Positions 1-11,130 of a stretch of 64,000 nucleotides of DNA are shown one piece after another. Both the position numbers and the translations under genes were made by a program. The stretch's first letter is position 1; each line of letters starts with the position of its first letter. Below the pieces are notes generated by a model. That model did no database searches, was not told the origin of the DNA, and saw nothing but the letters and a program-made list of their open reading frames with translations. Source of the stretch: Cavia porcellus (lineage: Eukaryota; Chordata; Mammalia; Rodentia; Caviidae); NCBI RefSeq assembly GCF_034190915.1, contig NW_026947489.1, positions 54,746,001 to 54,810,000 of the forward strand, read 5' to 3'.

Positions 1-130
1 AGAATCATGGTATGAAAGACCTAAATGTTTAATCAGACAAACAATATAAATCTCATTGCTGTTTTAATTTACATTTTCTTGGTTACAGTGAAGACATGTC
101 TCCATACTTTGGCTGTTTTGTTTACCAATT

Positions 131-151
131 TGTGTGTGTGTGTGTGTGTGT
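131..151. repeat. (TG)10 microsatellite
   Basis: Uninterrupted TG dinucleotides followed by TATATGTG. Confidence 0.95.
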
Positions 152-329
152 ATATGTGTTTGTATTTATAATTTCTTTGGCATTATTTCTCTTTCTGTTA
201 ATACATTCAGAAATTCTCAGTGTAACTAGATGTCTTCGTCAGGGCTATATTTCACAAATATCTTTTCTACTTGGAAGGCTAACTTTTCATATGGACTATG
301 GTACCTTAAAAGAGGGCTTAATTTTACCA

Positions 330-347
330 AACACACACACACACACA
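330..347. repeat. (AC)9 microsatellite
   Basis: Uninterrupted AC run about 180 bp from the TG run at 131; on the + strand the two are complementary. Confidence 0.95.
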
Positions 348-720
348 TCAGTTTTTCCATTTATACTTGTTCATTTATCACTTTTTAAAATAAATAATAG
401 ATGTATGTAATTTGAAGTTGTGCTTTATCAATAGATAGTATAATCCATTTGCAATACATTTTGTGCAGCGATAAAGGCAGGGACTACATTTTATTTGCTT
501 GGTAAGGATAAACAAATACAAATTTTTCATAACTACCTAGTACAAACTCTGAAGTAAAATAGTTTCCATATTCATTGGCTTTGCTTCAAGTTTTAGAAAC
601 CTATTTCATTATTCTAGTAGTGTATACCTATACCCAGCCTCCTTAGTCTAAATGTTTGAGGAATCACTTCTCTCTGTGTTGTGCTTCACAGATGCCTTAG
701 TTGTGTGTGGACAGTGATCA

Positions 721-756
721 CTGTATCAGTGATCAATTCTGTATCAGTCATCAATT
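721..756. repeat. 18-bp direct tandem duplication
   Basis: CTGTATCAGTGATCAATT at 721-738 is repeated at 739-756 with one change (G to C in the middle). It is a short local duplication, probably from replication slippage. Confidence 0.9.
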
Positions 757-1649
757 CCACTGACACAGAGAGATACAAATTACTTACTGTGATTTTGACA
801 TAAAATGTATTTGTTGACTAATTTTTAAAGGTTGGTATATTTATTTAACTTTTAAACCACTAGTAAATAATACTTTTTCTTTTATATATTCTTACTTAAT
901 ATTGCTAGATAAAACTTCAAATTTTGTTCATGCAGATCTTGTTGAGATTTTAACAGAAAGACATTTTTACAGCATGAATTATATCTAAAACTTTCTATAC
1001 TATAATTCATTAATATTAGGATTATGCTTGATTTTGTACATTGTCCTTACATTGTAAAATTATTGTCAAGTTAAAGATTTTTCTATTATGCTTGAAAATT
1101 TATCATCTCTTTCTTCTTCCAGTTCTTAGAATTATTATGTTTCACTTTCTTATTGTCATGACTAAGAACTCAACATAATATTACATAGCAGGGCTGATTG
1201 GACACATTTACTTTTACTGATGAAAAGGAAGATTTATTATTCAGTAGTAAATAGTAGTAGTAATAAAAAAATTCTAATCATTTATAACTAATAGTTTGAG
1301 CTACTAGTTTCTCTAATTTTGTTTTTGCCTATTCAGCTTCCTAGTCTTAGTCTCCTTATTAGCTTCTATTCTTCCAGAATCTTTCCTATCATAATAATAA
1401 TAATAGTAAATGTATGATCATTTTCCCAGGAAAACTTCATTTAATCTAAAATCCTCACAGCAATCCTTGTCTCATTTTTTTTCCCTTGACAAATGTCACA
1501 CAAACCATTACCAAGTTTTACTGGATCTATTTTCAAATAATATTTTTAATTCTGCTTTTCATCACTGCCACTGCTACTATTCAAAATCTACATGGCCACC
1601 AAGTTTCCAAATACATAAGGATCTTGTTTCAAATTTTTAAGCCAAGTGA

Positions 1650-2180
1650 CCATGACTTTCTGTAACATTCAAGATAAAATTTGAAATCCCTAATGTGAAT
1701 TAAAAATAAGCACGATGTCTGCTCCCTGTCTGTTGTTGTGTATCATTTCCTCCTCTTTCTCCCATTTTTTAATCCAACAAAATCAATCTGCAGAATTATT
1801 CCTGTCTTGCAGTTTTGCCCTTGCTATTAATGGAAGTGAAATATTGTCCCCACTAACTCCTAAATGATAGCATATGTACTCAAATACACTTCCAGACAGT
1901 ACCACTCCCACCAATCCACTTATAATAATGTTTTTCTCTCTTCAATTCCTCTCTTCTTCTTTATGAAACTTTCCTAAACTAGAAAGTATAAAAAATAAAC
2001 AAATTTTAGATTTTTACTTGCTTACCTTTGTTCTCACTTTCCTACATTTGAACTCTAAATTGTAAACTGCTTAAAATGATGGACTTTATGTCTTGCCTTT
2101 TGCTATATCTGCAAAACTTAGATGAATGGGAGACACATTATGAGCAGCTAAATATACCTATAATAAATGAATATTAAAAG
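1650..2180 (+). repeat. L2-like LINE 3' fragment
   Basis: The stretch around 2045-2130 follows the pattern of the L2 3' end: 'aactctaaattgtaaactgc', then a 'gactttatgtcttgcc' segment, ending near 'ataaatgaat' at 2163. It is heavily diverged and the 5' limit is a guess. A similar but weaker segment lies at 2500-2640. Confidence 0.35.
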
Positions 2181-3384
2181 CACTCTGTGTTTGCTTTTGA
2201 AAATACAAACTAACCTTTTGTCTTCACAAGGTTTCAGTATCTACATCTCCAGCCACGCACATCTGTTATACTACGCACATTATATTTCACTACTGCAACA
2301 TTTCAACTTCCAATCTTCCAACATCACTGATTTCCATTTACTGAATCCTTTTTGTCCCCAAGGCATTTTGCCTAAGCAATGAAAAGGAAAAGTTGCTCTT
2401 TCTACCTTCTCTTTCTTCATGTAGCTATCCTAAAATCTATGATCACTGAGTTGCTTCGTGGCTCTGTAAGAATGGGTTACATAGACTATATAGATCCATA
2501 AAATCCTGCATTTCTATTTTAGCACTTTTCTGTTATTTGTAATTGTGACATTAATATCCCATCATTTCCACTGAAATAGATGTTCATTGAGAACAGGAAC
2601 TCAAGTCTTTGGTTTCTAAACACATGACTGAAGTACATTACCAATCTATGATACTTTTCTTGATGTAATGACTTAAGATAGTCCTTGAAATAATATTTTG
2701 AGTGTCTAAGAGGATTTGTCTCTGTTTTTCTTACCTACCCCCAATAAAAACTTAACATTTCTTCAGGTGTATCATTACTGGGTCAAAGAATGCAGGAACA
2801 TAGAGAGAAAAGGGCCCTGAATCTAGAATAAGGGGAAAGATTTATAACATCTTAATGCTAACTCTTAGTATTCATTTGGTTAAAGCACTCAGTACTTCTG
2901 AGATTTGTTTTCTTAATGTCTAGTAGAGAAAGTCAAACTTCTCTCCAGGTGACCATATCTTGATATTATTTAGTACTCAAAACTTTTCACTTCCTATTAA
3001 TGGTAGTCTTGTTTCTTTGGCTGATTATTCCAACATGGCTTCAATTTTTTAAGTTTTGGATTAACAACTCTTACTGATGCTCCACCACTGACCTAGAAAT
3101 CTTTGCTTATATTTTTTTCATTATTAGTGTCCCAATGTTGTTTGATTGAATCAGGATAATAAACATTTAGACTTGCAACCTTAAAGAAAATAGACAAAAT
3201 TATTAGAATACAGTTTGGAAGATAGAGAACTTAAAAAATATACGAAATAGAGTTTGTGGATTTTATCCAGAAAACGAAGATTTACATGCAATATAGAAAA
3301 TTTTAAGGTAAGCATATATTATAACTTCATTTCTACTGCATTGCTTTAATAGTGAGAGGGTTAAATATATCTCCGAAGAGTAAC

Positions 3385-3768
3385 TGTTATAGATAAAAGA
3401 ACAATCTCAACAATTTGAATCTAGAATTTCCTTCACATAGTTCCACAGGGAGTTGGATTGTTCTACAGGGAGTTGGTAGAAATTTTAAGGGGTTGGAACC
3501 AATGAAAAGAAGTCAGATCTTGGAAGTGTGTTCTTCAAGGGACATGTGGGGTCCTTATCTCTTTCTCCTACTCTCATTCCAGTCATGAACACAACAGTTT
3601 TAGTAACCACATACTTCCCCCAGTGATTTATAGCTTTTCCACAGGCCTAAAGCCACAGGGCCAATATAGACTGAAAACACCACAGCTCCAAGCCAAAATA
3701 AGTCTTTAATCTCTGTAAGTTGATTAACTTGGGTATTTTGTTACAGTAATACAAAGCTGACTAATACA
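3385..3768 (+). mobile_element. MaLR-type LTR, sense orientation
   Basis: The right end has the MaLR signature: 'gggtattttgttacagtaa' then 'gctgactaataca', ending at 3768. The start at TGTTATAG (3385) is inferred from the usual TGTTATGG 5' end and from a total length near 380 bp. I see no matching 5-bp target-site duplication (GTAAC left, GAAGT right), so the 5' boundary may be wrong. Confidence 0.6.
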
Positions 3769-5354
3769 GAAGTTAAAGAAGTTGGATGAAATGTTTATGT
3801 CACCCATACCTGGTCTAACAAGTTTTATATAGGATTTGAAATTTAATTAGTTTGTGATACAATATTTCCCTTTTTTAAGGATTCAGAGAAAAGCTTAAAG
3901 AATAGAAAATAAAGCACCAGGGTAACAAATTAGGCATTAATTAGTACAGACATATTGTCTGAAAAGTGAGGAATAATACTTACCTACATATATAGGAGCA
4001 TACAACACCAGAAAGTTTGCCATGAGACCCAATGCCCACTGGCTTTTATGAGGACATACTCTTGACTTATTTGATCTTTAATCTGAATTTTAGATTCTAT
4101 ATGGATCACTTGGAAAGTGAAGACATATACTAACTGGTTATATTCCTCAAAGATTACTCTTTGCTTTTCATACATCATTGTTGGTCACAGCCCCAGCCAA
4201 GCAAAAACTTATGTTCTCATGAAGTAAATTACTTGAAAATTGCAAATGGAATTGGAGATGTGGAGACATTGGTGTACGTAACAAAATGACATTTCTAGTA
4301 TAATACATCGGTATAACTAAGCTGGTTATCTTGAGGGCATAGTTAGTTGCAAGGACAGAGGTGTGTCTCAGGGTGTTCCATGTGTCCACAGTGTTGGAAA
4401 TATATCATTATATACAATGTGCCAATATTTAAGTATATGATTATGTGATAACACTAAAGAGATACTAAGTTTACAACAATCATAGGATTATTTTCATAAC
4501 CCAAGAAATTCAAAGACCACTTTTGAAAAGTACTAGTTTATTGATTGCTGCTTTGTAAAAATGGAACTCACAAATTCAGAAATCTCTTGCTTTTTAGTTG
4601 CTTTCCACATTTACATGATATGCACATTGTGTTAATGAACTGTGAACATGGGAATAAGAGTTTTAGCTTTACAACTTACATTAGCACAGACAAATCTATA
4701 TAAGGTAATAAGCTTATTTCATCTAAATGCTGGATTTTCAGCAAAACTGTTAATAGCCACTTTTCACTTAAGAGTTAATGGCTCCAAAGGAGCCACTTTG
4801 TTTTGTAATATATGAGTATTATAAAGTAATTTGCAAAATGCATCAACAGTAATTGTCTTCTGCCTTCAAAATACAGCACATATATTTTTAAATACAATTT
4901 CTATTCTCAAAGATTGTCTTAAAATGTCATGTTACTGTAAAAAATTTAAAAGTCTTCATAAATTCATGTAATACAAATTTCTTTATAAAATACATACACA
5001 TGTACACAGGTATGTGTTTTATATGTATATAATCTTTTCCAAAACTTTCCAAAACATAATCTTCATTGAACAAAATAATAACATATCTATAAATAAATAA
5101 GAACAATTTTTTGCCCAAACTGACAGTGTTTCTTTGCTCTTCTTTTCTCTACATCCTTTTCTGTAGCACAAAGTTCCACCCGCCCACCTTCCCCCCATTC
5201 CATTTCGGACTTTGGATCCTCTGTGCTCCCTTTTCTCACACAACAGACTCTTTCTAGAATTGAAAGATCACAAAAAATATGGATTAGCATTCTTTCTTTC
5301 TGGTATACTTTCCCCCAATATTCATATCGTTCACTGGACCGTTATCTGGTTTAT

Positions 5355-5600
5355 TCAAATTTTACTTGCTCAGTGAGGCTTTTTAAGGTAGTATTTCAAA
5401 ATGTAGTCTCCATCTTCTCTTCTTTGATTCAGTTTTTTCTCTCGTCACTACATACACTTTTGTTTATTCTATCTTTCCCTGCTGGAATGCAAAAATGTGA
5501 ATTCCAAATATATTTGAATGTTTTCCACCATGATCCTTCCCATTTCCTAGATCTGTGTCTGTCATACGCAGATGACTAATACAATTTGTTGAATGGATAA
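5355..5600 (+). repeat. L2-like LINE 3' end
   Basis: 'CTCAGTGAGGCTTTTTAAGG' near 5369 resembles the L2 'cctcagtgaggccttccc' segment. It is followed by 'tctttccctgctggaatgc' and a terminal 'atttgttgaatggataaa' near 5584-5600, in the L2 order. An open frame of 118 codons runs through it and is not a gene. Confidence 0.55.
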
Positions 5601-6713
5601 AGAAGATGGTATACCAAGCTCTAATCCTGACATGTGAGAAAGGGAGAGACAGAGTTTAAGTCCTCTTAAGATGTTACATGGACCAGCATATTAGGAATTC
5701 ATCAAACCAATGAATGACTATAAAGTTATTGAAGTTGTATGGGGCAGAGACCATAAGTGGATACTTGCTGTTTTTCACTTGCCTAAATTCATACTTGCTG
5801 ATAGACTTTGGAAGTTATGTCTTCAAGTTCTGTCTGTCAGGCACTTCAGCTCCAGCCCACAGTTCTAGGAACTTTAAGAATGAGGACCTCTACAGGATAT
5901 TTTTGGTCACTGGATATGTGTACCTGAAGGGGACAGTGGGACCAAAGTCACTTCTCTCTCTCATTCAGACAATGCAGGGAGCAGCTTTCCCCTGCAACAT
6001 GTTCCCACTGTCAGACCAGCACTCTGGCCAATTTATTGTGGACTGAAAAGTACACAACTGGGTGCCTAAAATCAACCTTTTATCTACAAATTGATAACCC
6101 AATGTGTCTGCTATGGTAATAGAATCTGGAGACACAATTGCCTTTAAGAAATATTATTTTGTGTATGTTAGAAAGAGGTTCCTGACTCTTTAAAGAACAA
6201 GTGAGGTTGTGCTGATAGACCATCATGGGTTTAAAAGAATAGCTCTGGAGACTGCTAGAAAACAAATGCTCTTGATGGATTTGTTTAAGAAGGAAATAGA
6301 ATCATGTCAAATATTTGAGTTGTCTGCAGAGGCTTCATATAAGAGAAAAGAGACAGAATTTACCTAACTGAATTAGTAGATGGTTAATTAAGTGAAGGTA
6401 AATCTGTATATTGGGGTATAAATGACAGATTATTGAAGTAGATTAGAAAGAGACAGAATAAATAAAATAGGTAGAAGTCAATTTCCCATGCCAAAGAGTT
6501 GAAGGAATCCAGTTGCAAACAGACAGAAATAACTGCCCCATAGAAAACACAGGTTGAGGAGGGCGCCAAAACTGGGCTTGAGTTGTCTGACTCCAGGAGG
6601 GCAAACAGGAGAGGAGCAGAACATAGAAAATACTGTCACAGATGCTGGGACATCAAAGCTCAGAGAATGCAGGGACACAGGGACTGTCCTAGGCTCTCAT
6701 TCCTTCCTCCTTT

Positions 6714-6715
<2 letters not shown>

Positions 6716-6746
<31 letters not shown>
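6716..6746. repeat. T31 homopolymer
   Basis: 31 thymines preceded by a CT-rich stretch (TTCCTTCCTCCTTTCC). It could be the antisense A-tail of a retroposed sequence to its right. I found no target-site duplication and no parent transcript, so it is annotated only as a homopolymer. Confidence 0.9.
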
Positions 6747-6748
<2 letters not shown>

Positions 6749-6879
6749 AATGTAGCTATTGGGGGAAAAATCAGATTGAGCCACAGTTTCTGACACCACA
6801 GAGTTTACGGATACCTTCCATTTGGTGCCATTTTGACAAGTTCTCATCTCCTGTGTGCGTCCTTGAACAGTAGCTGTGT

Positions 6880-6968
6880 CTGTAAGGCTGGACACAGGCA
6901 AGCTTAACTTTTGTTTCCATTTCTGCAAAATGTACAACATTAGCCGTGTCCTCCCCTATGCAATGCAT
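6880..6968 (-). repeat. possible MIR SINE fragment
   Basis: Read on the minus strand the segment contains 'attttgcagaaatggaaac' and 'aaagttaagcttgcct', an order like the MIR core 'attttacagatgaggaaac ... ggttaagtgacttgcc'. Divergence is high and the limits are approximate. Confidence 0.3.
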
Positions 6969-8061
6969 CATCTCTGGTTTCTCTTTTGGTTATATGACAA
7001 TCATTATTAGTGATTGCTTACATCTTATTAACTTAGAGGTTCTGAGATGATGAAACTTTCATTCTATCATTTATGCTTTGAAAAATGTCCACAAAGAATT
7101 TTTACTTGTATTACAGTTCATACAGAAAAGATAGGCTGAATGCTTGATCCTGTGCCTAAATTTACCAGTAATCAAAATAAGCTTGTTATCCAGGATTTTT
7201 CAAAATTAAATTATTTTTTAGTTTCATAAATATGACCTTAAACATACTTGATATGTTTAACCCATACAGGAAATTCTTGCTGATATCAAAACTGTGCCTT
7301 CTTTGGTTCTAGGGTTTTGAACTGCCTTGGTATCCAGTAGCTTGTTTGTTTCTGACATGTTATTTTTCTTGTTCCAGAGTTACGCTATATGTCTATATTT
7401 TTTAAAAAATTTAGGTTTGTAGTGATGCCTCTAATTAATGTAAAAGTCTACACCAAGTCTTCATTAACCCTTATCTTATATATGCTGCTCTTTCTCTCAC
7501 AATGAAACATTCAGGGTCCAAAGCACCAACATAATTATTCTTTGATTTATTCCCCTTATATAGATTATTTCAACAGCAGATCATGTAGCCTCTAATTTTG
7601 CCTAAAAGGTCAGGATAGAAAGAACAGTTGTTGACAAGATGAGCATGTACATTCTGATTTGAACAAACAGCATGCAGGAAGATTCAGTGTCTTGAGGAGG
7701 CATAGTTCCCTCATAAAACAGCAAATCTTTTTTCCCCATAAGAGGACTGCTGAGTCTCAAAGTCAGGAAGAAATTGGAATATATTTGGTTCAATATTCAA
7801 TCTTCAGATATTAGAACACCAATCAGACATCTGAGCTCTCTTTTGTTTCATTTTCAGAAGGTATCCTGCATTCATTTTTAATAAAAAATATTGCTTTTCT
7901 ACTTTATCCTTGTAAGAAGACCTCAGGTATGTGAAAAGTGAAAAGATTACTTGAAGAATTCCTATCCCTTAACTCTATTCTACATCAGTCCAGTGAAAAT
8001 ACCAGTACAGCTCAGTGATTTCCTGAAATTTGGAAAATCTTTACATAGTAAAGAACTACTG

Positions 8062-8087
8062 TTATATTTGTTTTTCTGTCCACAGAG
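8062..8087 (+). promoter_or_regulatory. 3' splice acceptor of the CNTNAP2 exon
   Basis: A T/C-rich tract (TTTGTTTTTCTGTCC, 8068-8082) runs into CACAG at 8081-8085, followed by the exon's AGGAC. The tract is of normal strength. Upstream, TACTGTTAT around 8056-8064 offers possible branch-point adenines, but none is decisive. Confidence 0.9.
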
Positions 8088-8286
8088 GACAAAGTATGGA
8101 CCATTGTGTCCCATGACTTGCAGATGCCAACAACTGTGGTCGGCTATACCCCAGAAAAATACTCAGTGACCCAGCTAGTCTACAGTGCCTCGATGGACCA
8201 GATCAGCGCCATCACCAGCAGCGCTGAGTACTGTGAGCAGTATGTCTCCTATTTCTGCAAGATGTCCAGGCTGCTGAACACCCCAG
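8086..8286 (+). CDS. CNTNAP2: CNTNAP2 (Caspr2) internal coding exon, probably exon 13
   Basis: This exon encodes part of Caspr2, a single-pass axonal adhesion protein of the neurexin superfamily that binds contactin-2 and clusters Kv1 channels beside nodes of Ranvier. The exon starts after the acceptor CAG at 8085 with the last two bases of a split codon. It reads open from 8088 ([14 protein letters not shown]) through [19 protein letters not shown] and ends with [11 protein letters not shown] plus one base of the next codon. Length is 201 bp, phase 1-1. By memory of the human numbering this is residues about 633-700, inside the fibrinogen-like region between the first EGF and third laminin-G domains. 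The phase and the NTP|D boundary fit human exon 13 (c.1898-2098). Two cysteines (AEYC, YFC) lie eight residues apart. No frameshift or stop is present, so it looks functional. Paralogues CNTNAP4/5 are the alternative, but the near-verbatim Caspr2 motif argues against them. Confidence 0.95.
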
Positions 8287-8292
8287 GTAAGC
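8284..8292 (+). promoter_or_regulatory. 5' splice donor of the CNTNAP2 exon
   Basis: CAG|GTAAGC is a near-perfect U1 match. It falls one base into the codon after NTP, which gives the phase-1 junction expected for this exon. The open frame continues only KL past the donor before a stop (TGA), so readthrough into the intron would end at once. Confidence 0.92.
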
Positions 8293-8520
8293 TGTGAATG
8301 GAATGTTACTTTTAATTATTATCTCAGCTGGTGTCTGGAATGTACTAAACCATCCAACAGGTGTAGTTTATTATCTTACAGTCCAGCTTTCCATATGCAG
8401 ATGGCTATAAAAAAGCAACTTACAATCACTTAGGCTTCTTTTTCTGGGGAATGGAGCTACGAATGTGAGATTTTTTAAGGAAATTCTATTATTTTAGGTT
8501 TATAGATTTTTCGAGAGTAG

Positions 8521-8588
8521 GTTTGTGTCTGTGCGTGCATGTGCATGTGTGTGCGTTTGCATGTGTGTGTACGTTTCTATGTGTTTCT
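8521..8588. repeat. degenerate TG-rich tract
   Basis: Alternating pyrimidine-purine sequence with TGTG, TGCG and TGCATG units, 235 bp downstream of the exon's donor site. It looks like an old, decayed (TG)n array. Confidence 0.8.
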
Positions 8589-8835
8589 AGTGTTTAATTA
8601 TCATTAGTTGCTTTGGTCAAAAGTTTTTCAGAACTTCTTGTAAATTTTCAAATAAATCCCTTTGAGTTCTTTGGGTGTCTTGAATGTAAAGATGAATGTG
8701 CTCTAAAAATCATCTGAAAGTAAACTACATATAGATCAGCAATAGTGTTCAGAGCTCTTTGTAGTCTAAAGTCAGTTAATAGTATCTCTCCCAATCTGAA
8801 GTTTTTCACAGGGATTTACTTTTGGCAATACTTTG

Positions 8836-9500
8836 AGGTATGTTTATATGTGTACATGTATGTGTTACAGGTGTGCACATGTGTGTAAAACTGTTTGGTA
8901 GGGTGTATAAAATCTGGGGATTCCACAGAATATATTGTATTGTAATCCCAAATTTTGTGTACAGTCATCCAAATATTGTAATTGCTTTTGTAGTCCTTCT
9001 CACAATCCAAAAAGTTGTGTTTGTAATCCCATTGAGATGTTATTGGAATCCCAGCAAGGTAATTCCAATCTACCACCTCCAAAGCAACCCAGGGTGAGAG
9101 TAAAGACACCAAGATATGTTCCAAATTAAGGGCAGCCAAGTGATGAGGACAAGCAGACAAAGGCCTTGATCCTAGGCCCCTCCCAGAATTTATTTTCTTG
9201 TGAAGAAGGGGGTGGCTTGAGGATGAGTGACAGTGAGGGTGGTGAGAATTGCGTGAGTAACTTGAACTTTCTAGCCAGGTAGGGAGAAACACATCTCTGC
9301 AAAATGCAGAGATAAGGATATGCAGAAGTATCAATTTACATAAATCAATTGAAGTAACAACTGAATTGTTTTTGGAGGCTGTTACCTCAGTTTCTGATGT
9401 GTAAACTTTTGTGTCCTGAGGATTCATAGCCTCTTTACCTTGAGGCTCCAGTTGACATTCCTGGAGCTAATGGCTTTAACATCCTGCTGTGCTCATATCT
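8836..9500 (-). mobile_element. unclassified LTR-like or repeat-like block
   Basis: This block has a sharper, more GC-rich composition than its surroundings, including 'cctaggcccctcccagaatt' near 9172. It contains a local series of TTGTAATCC-type words at 8935-9060. On the minus strand an unusually long 203-codon frame runs through it (9427 to 8816), but the translation matches no family I know. I infer an ERV/LTR-like insertion; ends and family are not established. Confidence 0.3.
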
Positions 9501-10934
9501 TTTACAGAGAGCACTATACAAGGAAACAGGAGACTGTCTGATGGCTTTAGAGATTATATATCAGTACCTCGGCTAACCTTATTGCAATGCTTAGAGCCAA
9601 CTGAAGAGAGAAGGAAATACCATAGCCAGCTCTGTACATATCAGTATAAGGAAATAAGTCTCCATATAATCAAAGTTGCAGCAATTATTCTGCATTCAAG
9701 GGGAATCACTCAAGTTGTCTCCCAAAATATTGGAAACAGCTTTACTGCAGGAAAGACTCATGTGCTCAGGGGGTCTTGGCACTAAATTCAAAATGAGGAC
9801 TGAAGTCCACATCCTTTGGTCTATGCTACAGAAATAAGCATGTGTTCTGAGTCAAGAAAATAGGGCTTTATAATTTACAGTCTTCCCATTTCCCAGATAT
9901 GGTTTCTGAGAGTTAAGTTCTTTTCTAAAATACAATTGTCTTAATTGATAATAAAAGTTGTACATGTTTCTTAGGTAGATCATGTTTTGAAATATATGTA
10001 AATTTATATATGTTTGTATACTATTAGATGGCTAAATCTAAGTAATCAGCATGTATATTACTTACCTTTTTTATGGTGAGAGTGCTGAAACTCCAGTTCC
10101 TTGATAGTTTTCAAGAATATACTATAACGTTATTAACCAGCATACCATGTTGTACTACAGAATAAATCTCTAGCTTTGAAGTCTCAGTTTCCAGTATTGT
10201 CTTCTGTTCAAGCAAAGATCACAATGCCTGATTCAGGGAGACAGTGAGAATTTAATGGAGTGATACCTTAACACTTATAGGACCTGATCCATTTAAGGAC
10301 ATAAGTAAGAAATGGTATATTGATTTTTGAAAACTATTAAGCCACTTTGCAAGTGACATTGTGTTGTGCAAGAAACAATGGGCTGTTTAATGGCCGAAAT
10401 TAATACTGACTTAGAACCAGTATTATTGGAGGATGGCTCACAAAAAGAAAACAATAAATAATTTTATGAAGTGTTTACTGCTGCTTGCATGCAAAAATCT
10501 TGTGTAATAATTATAGGAAGCTTATCCTAAGGACTCTAAGTAAGTGAAATACAGAAATTGTTGGTTCAGAAATAAGTCTGTTGTTTGTAAAAAGAAATGA
10601 TCACGCCTGGAATGTTGGGGTAATGTCTCATTCATGAGGATGGTGACAAAAAGTGAAGTAGAAGACAGATGAACTTCAGGTCCCAGTGAAAGTTATCCCA
10701 GCCAGAGAGGGAATCCATGTGAAAGTGCAGGAATAGATAAAGCTGTGAACATAGACACAGAGGAAAGTAAATGCTATAGTGAGATCTGAGACTCCATCCT
10801 GGAGCCCAGTACTTCTTCGACTTTCATGAACAAGCTGTGGAGATTAAGACAATACACATTGCTAAGCCCCATTGCCTAAGTCTTTGAGAAGATCTGTGGT
10901 GGACTTAAGAATTTGCATTTGCCACAAGTAATAT

Positions 10935-11130
10935 GGAACATGTTGTGTTTCCCAAAGTTATATGTTGGAGATAAGACCTGTAGGAAGAAGTATATTTAAA
11001 TGAGATCATAATAGTGGCATCTTACTCATATAGGACTAGTATCCATAAAAAAATAAAAAGAAAGAACATTCTCTAAATAATTTTGTTGGAGAGTTTGAGC
11101 AGATAAGCATAAGGCAGATGAGATGATGCT
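10935..11130 (+). mobile_element. MaLR-type LTR fragment, sense orientation
   Basis: 'GTGTTTCCCAAAGTTATATG' (10954-10973) followed by 'ttggagataagacctgtagg' and 'catataggactagtatcc' follows the MST/MLT1 LTR order (tgtcccccaaaattcatatg ... ggaggtg ... ggattagtgccc). Only the 5' half is recognisable. Confidence 0.5.

Larger units (their letters stand above)
1..8085 (+). other. CNTNAP2 intron 12 (3' part)
   Basis: Intronic by position upstream of the exon. Most of it is anonymous AT-rich sequence. What I recognise is listed separately: TG and CA tracts near 131 and 330, an 18-bp tandem duplication, L2-like pieces, a sense MaLR-type LTR and a T31 tract. In 348-1650, 2650-3384, 3769-5350 and 5600-8060 I see no coding signal, RNA gene or repeat I can name with confidence. 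Open frames here are 60-120 codons, overlap each other on both strands, and resemble no protein I know. Confidence 0.85.

Noticed and set aside
7951..8169. 72-codon frame overlapping the start of the CNTNAP2 exon
   Set aside because: It reads through the splice acceptor in the wrong frame; the real exon frame starts at 8088.
8816..9427. 203-codon minus-strand open frame, the longest in the window
   Set aside because: The translation has no recognisable domain and lies in a repeat-like block with low-complexity ends (TYMYTYKHTSKYCQK). It is antisense to CNTNAP2 in its intron and shows no sign of a promoter.
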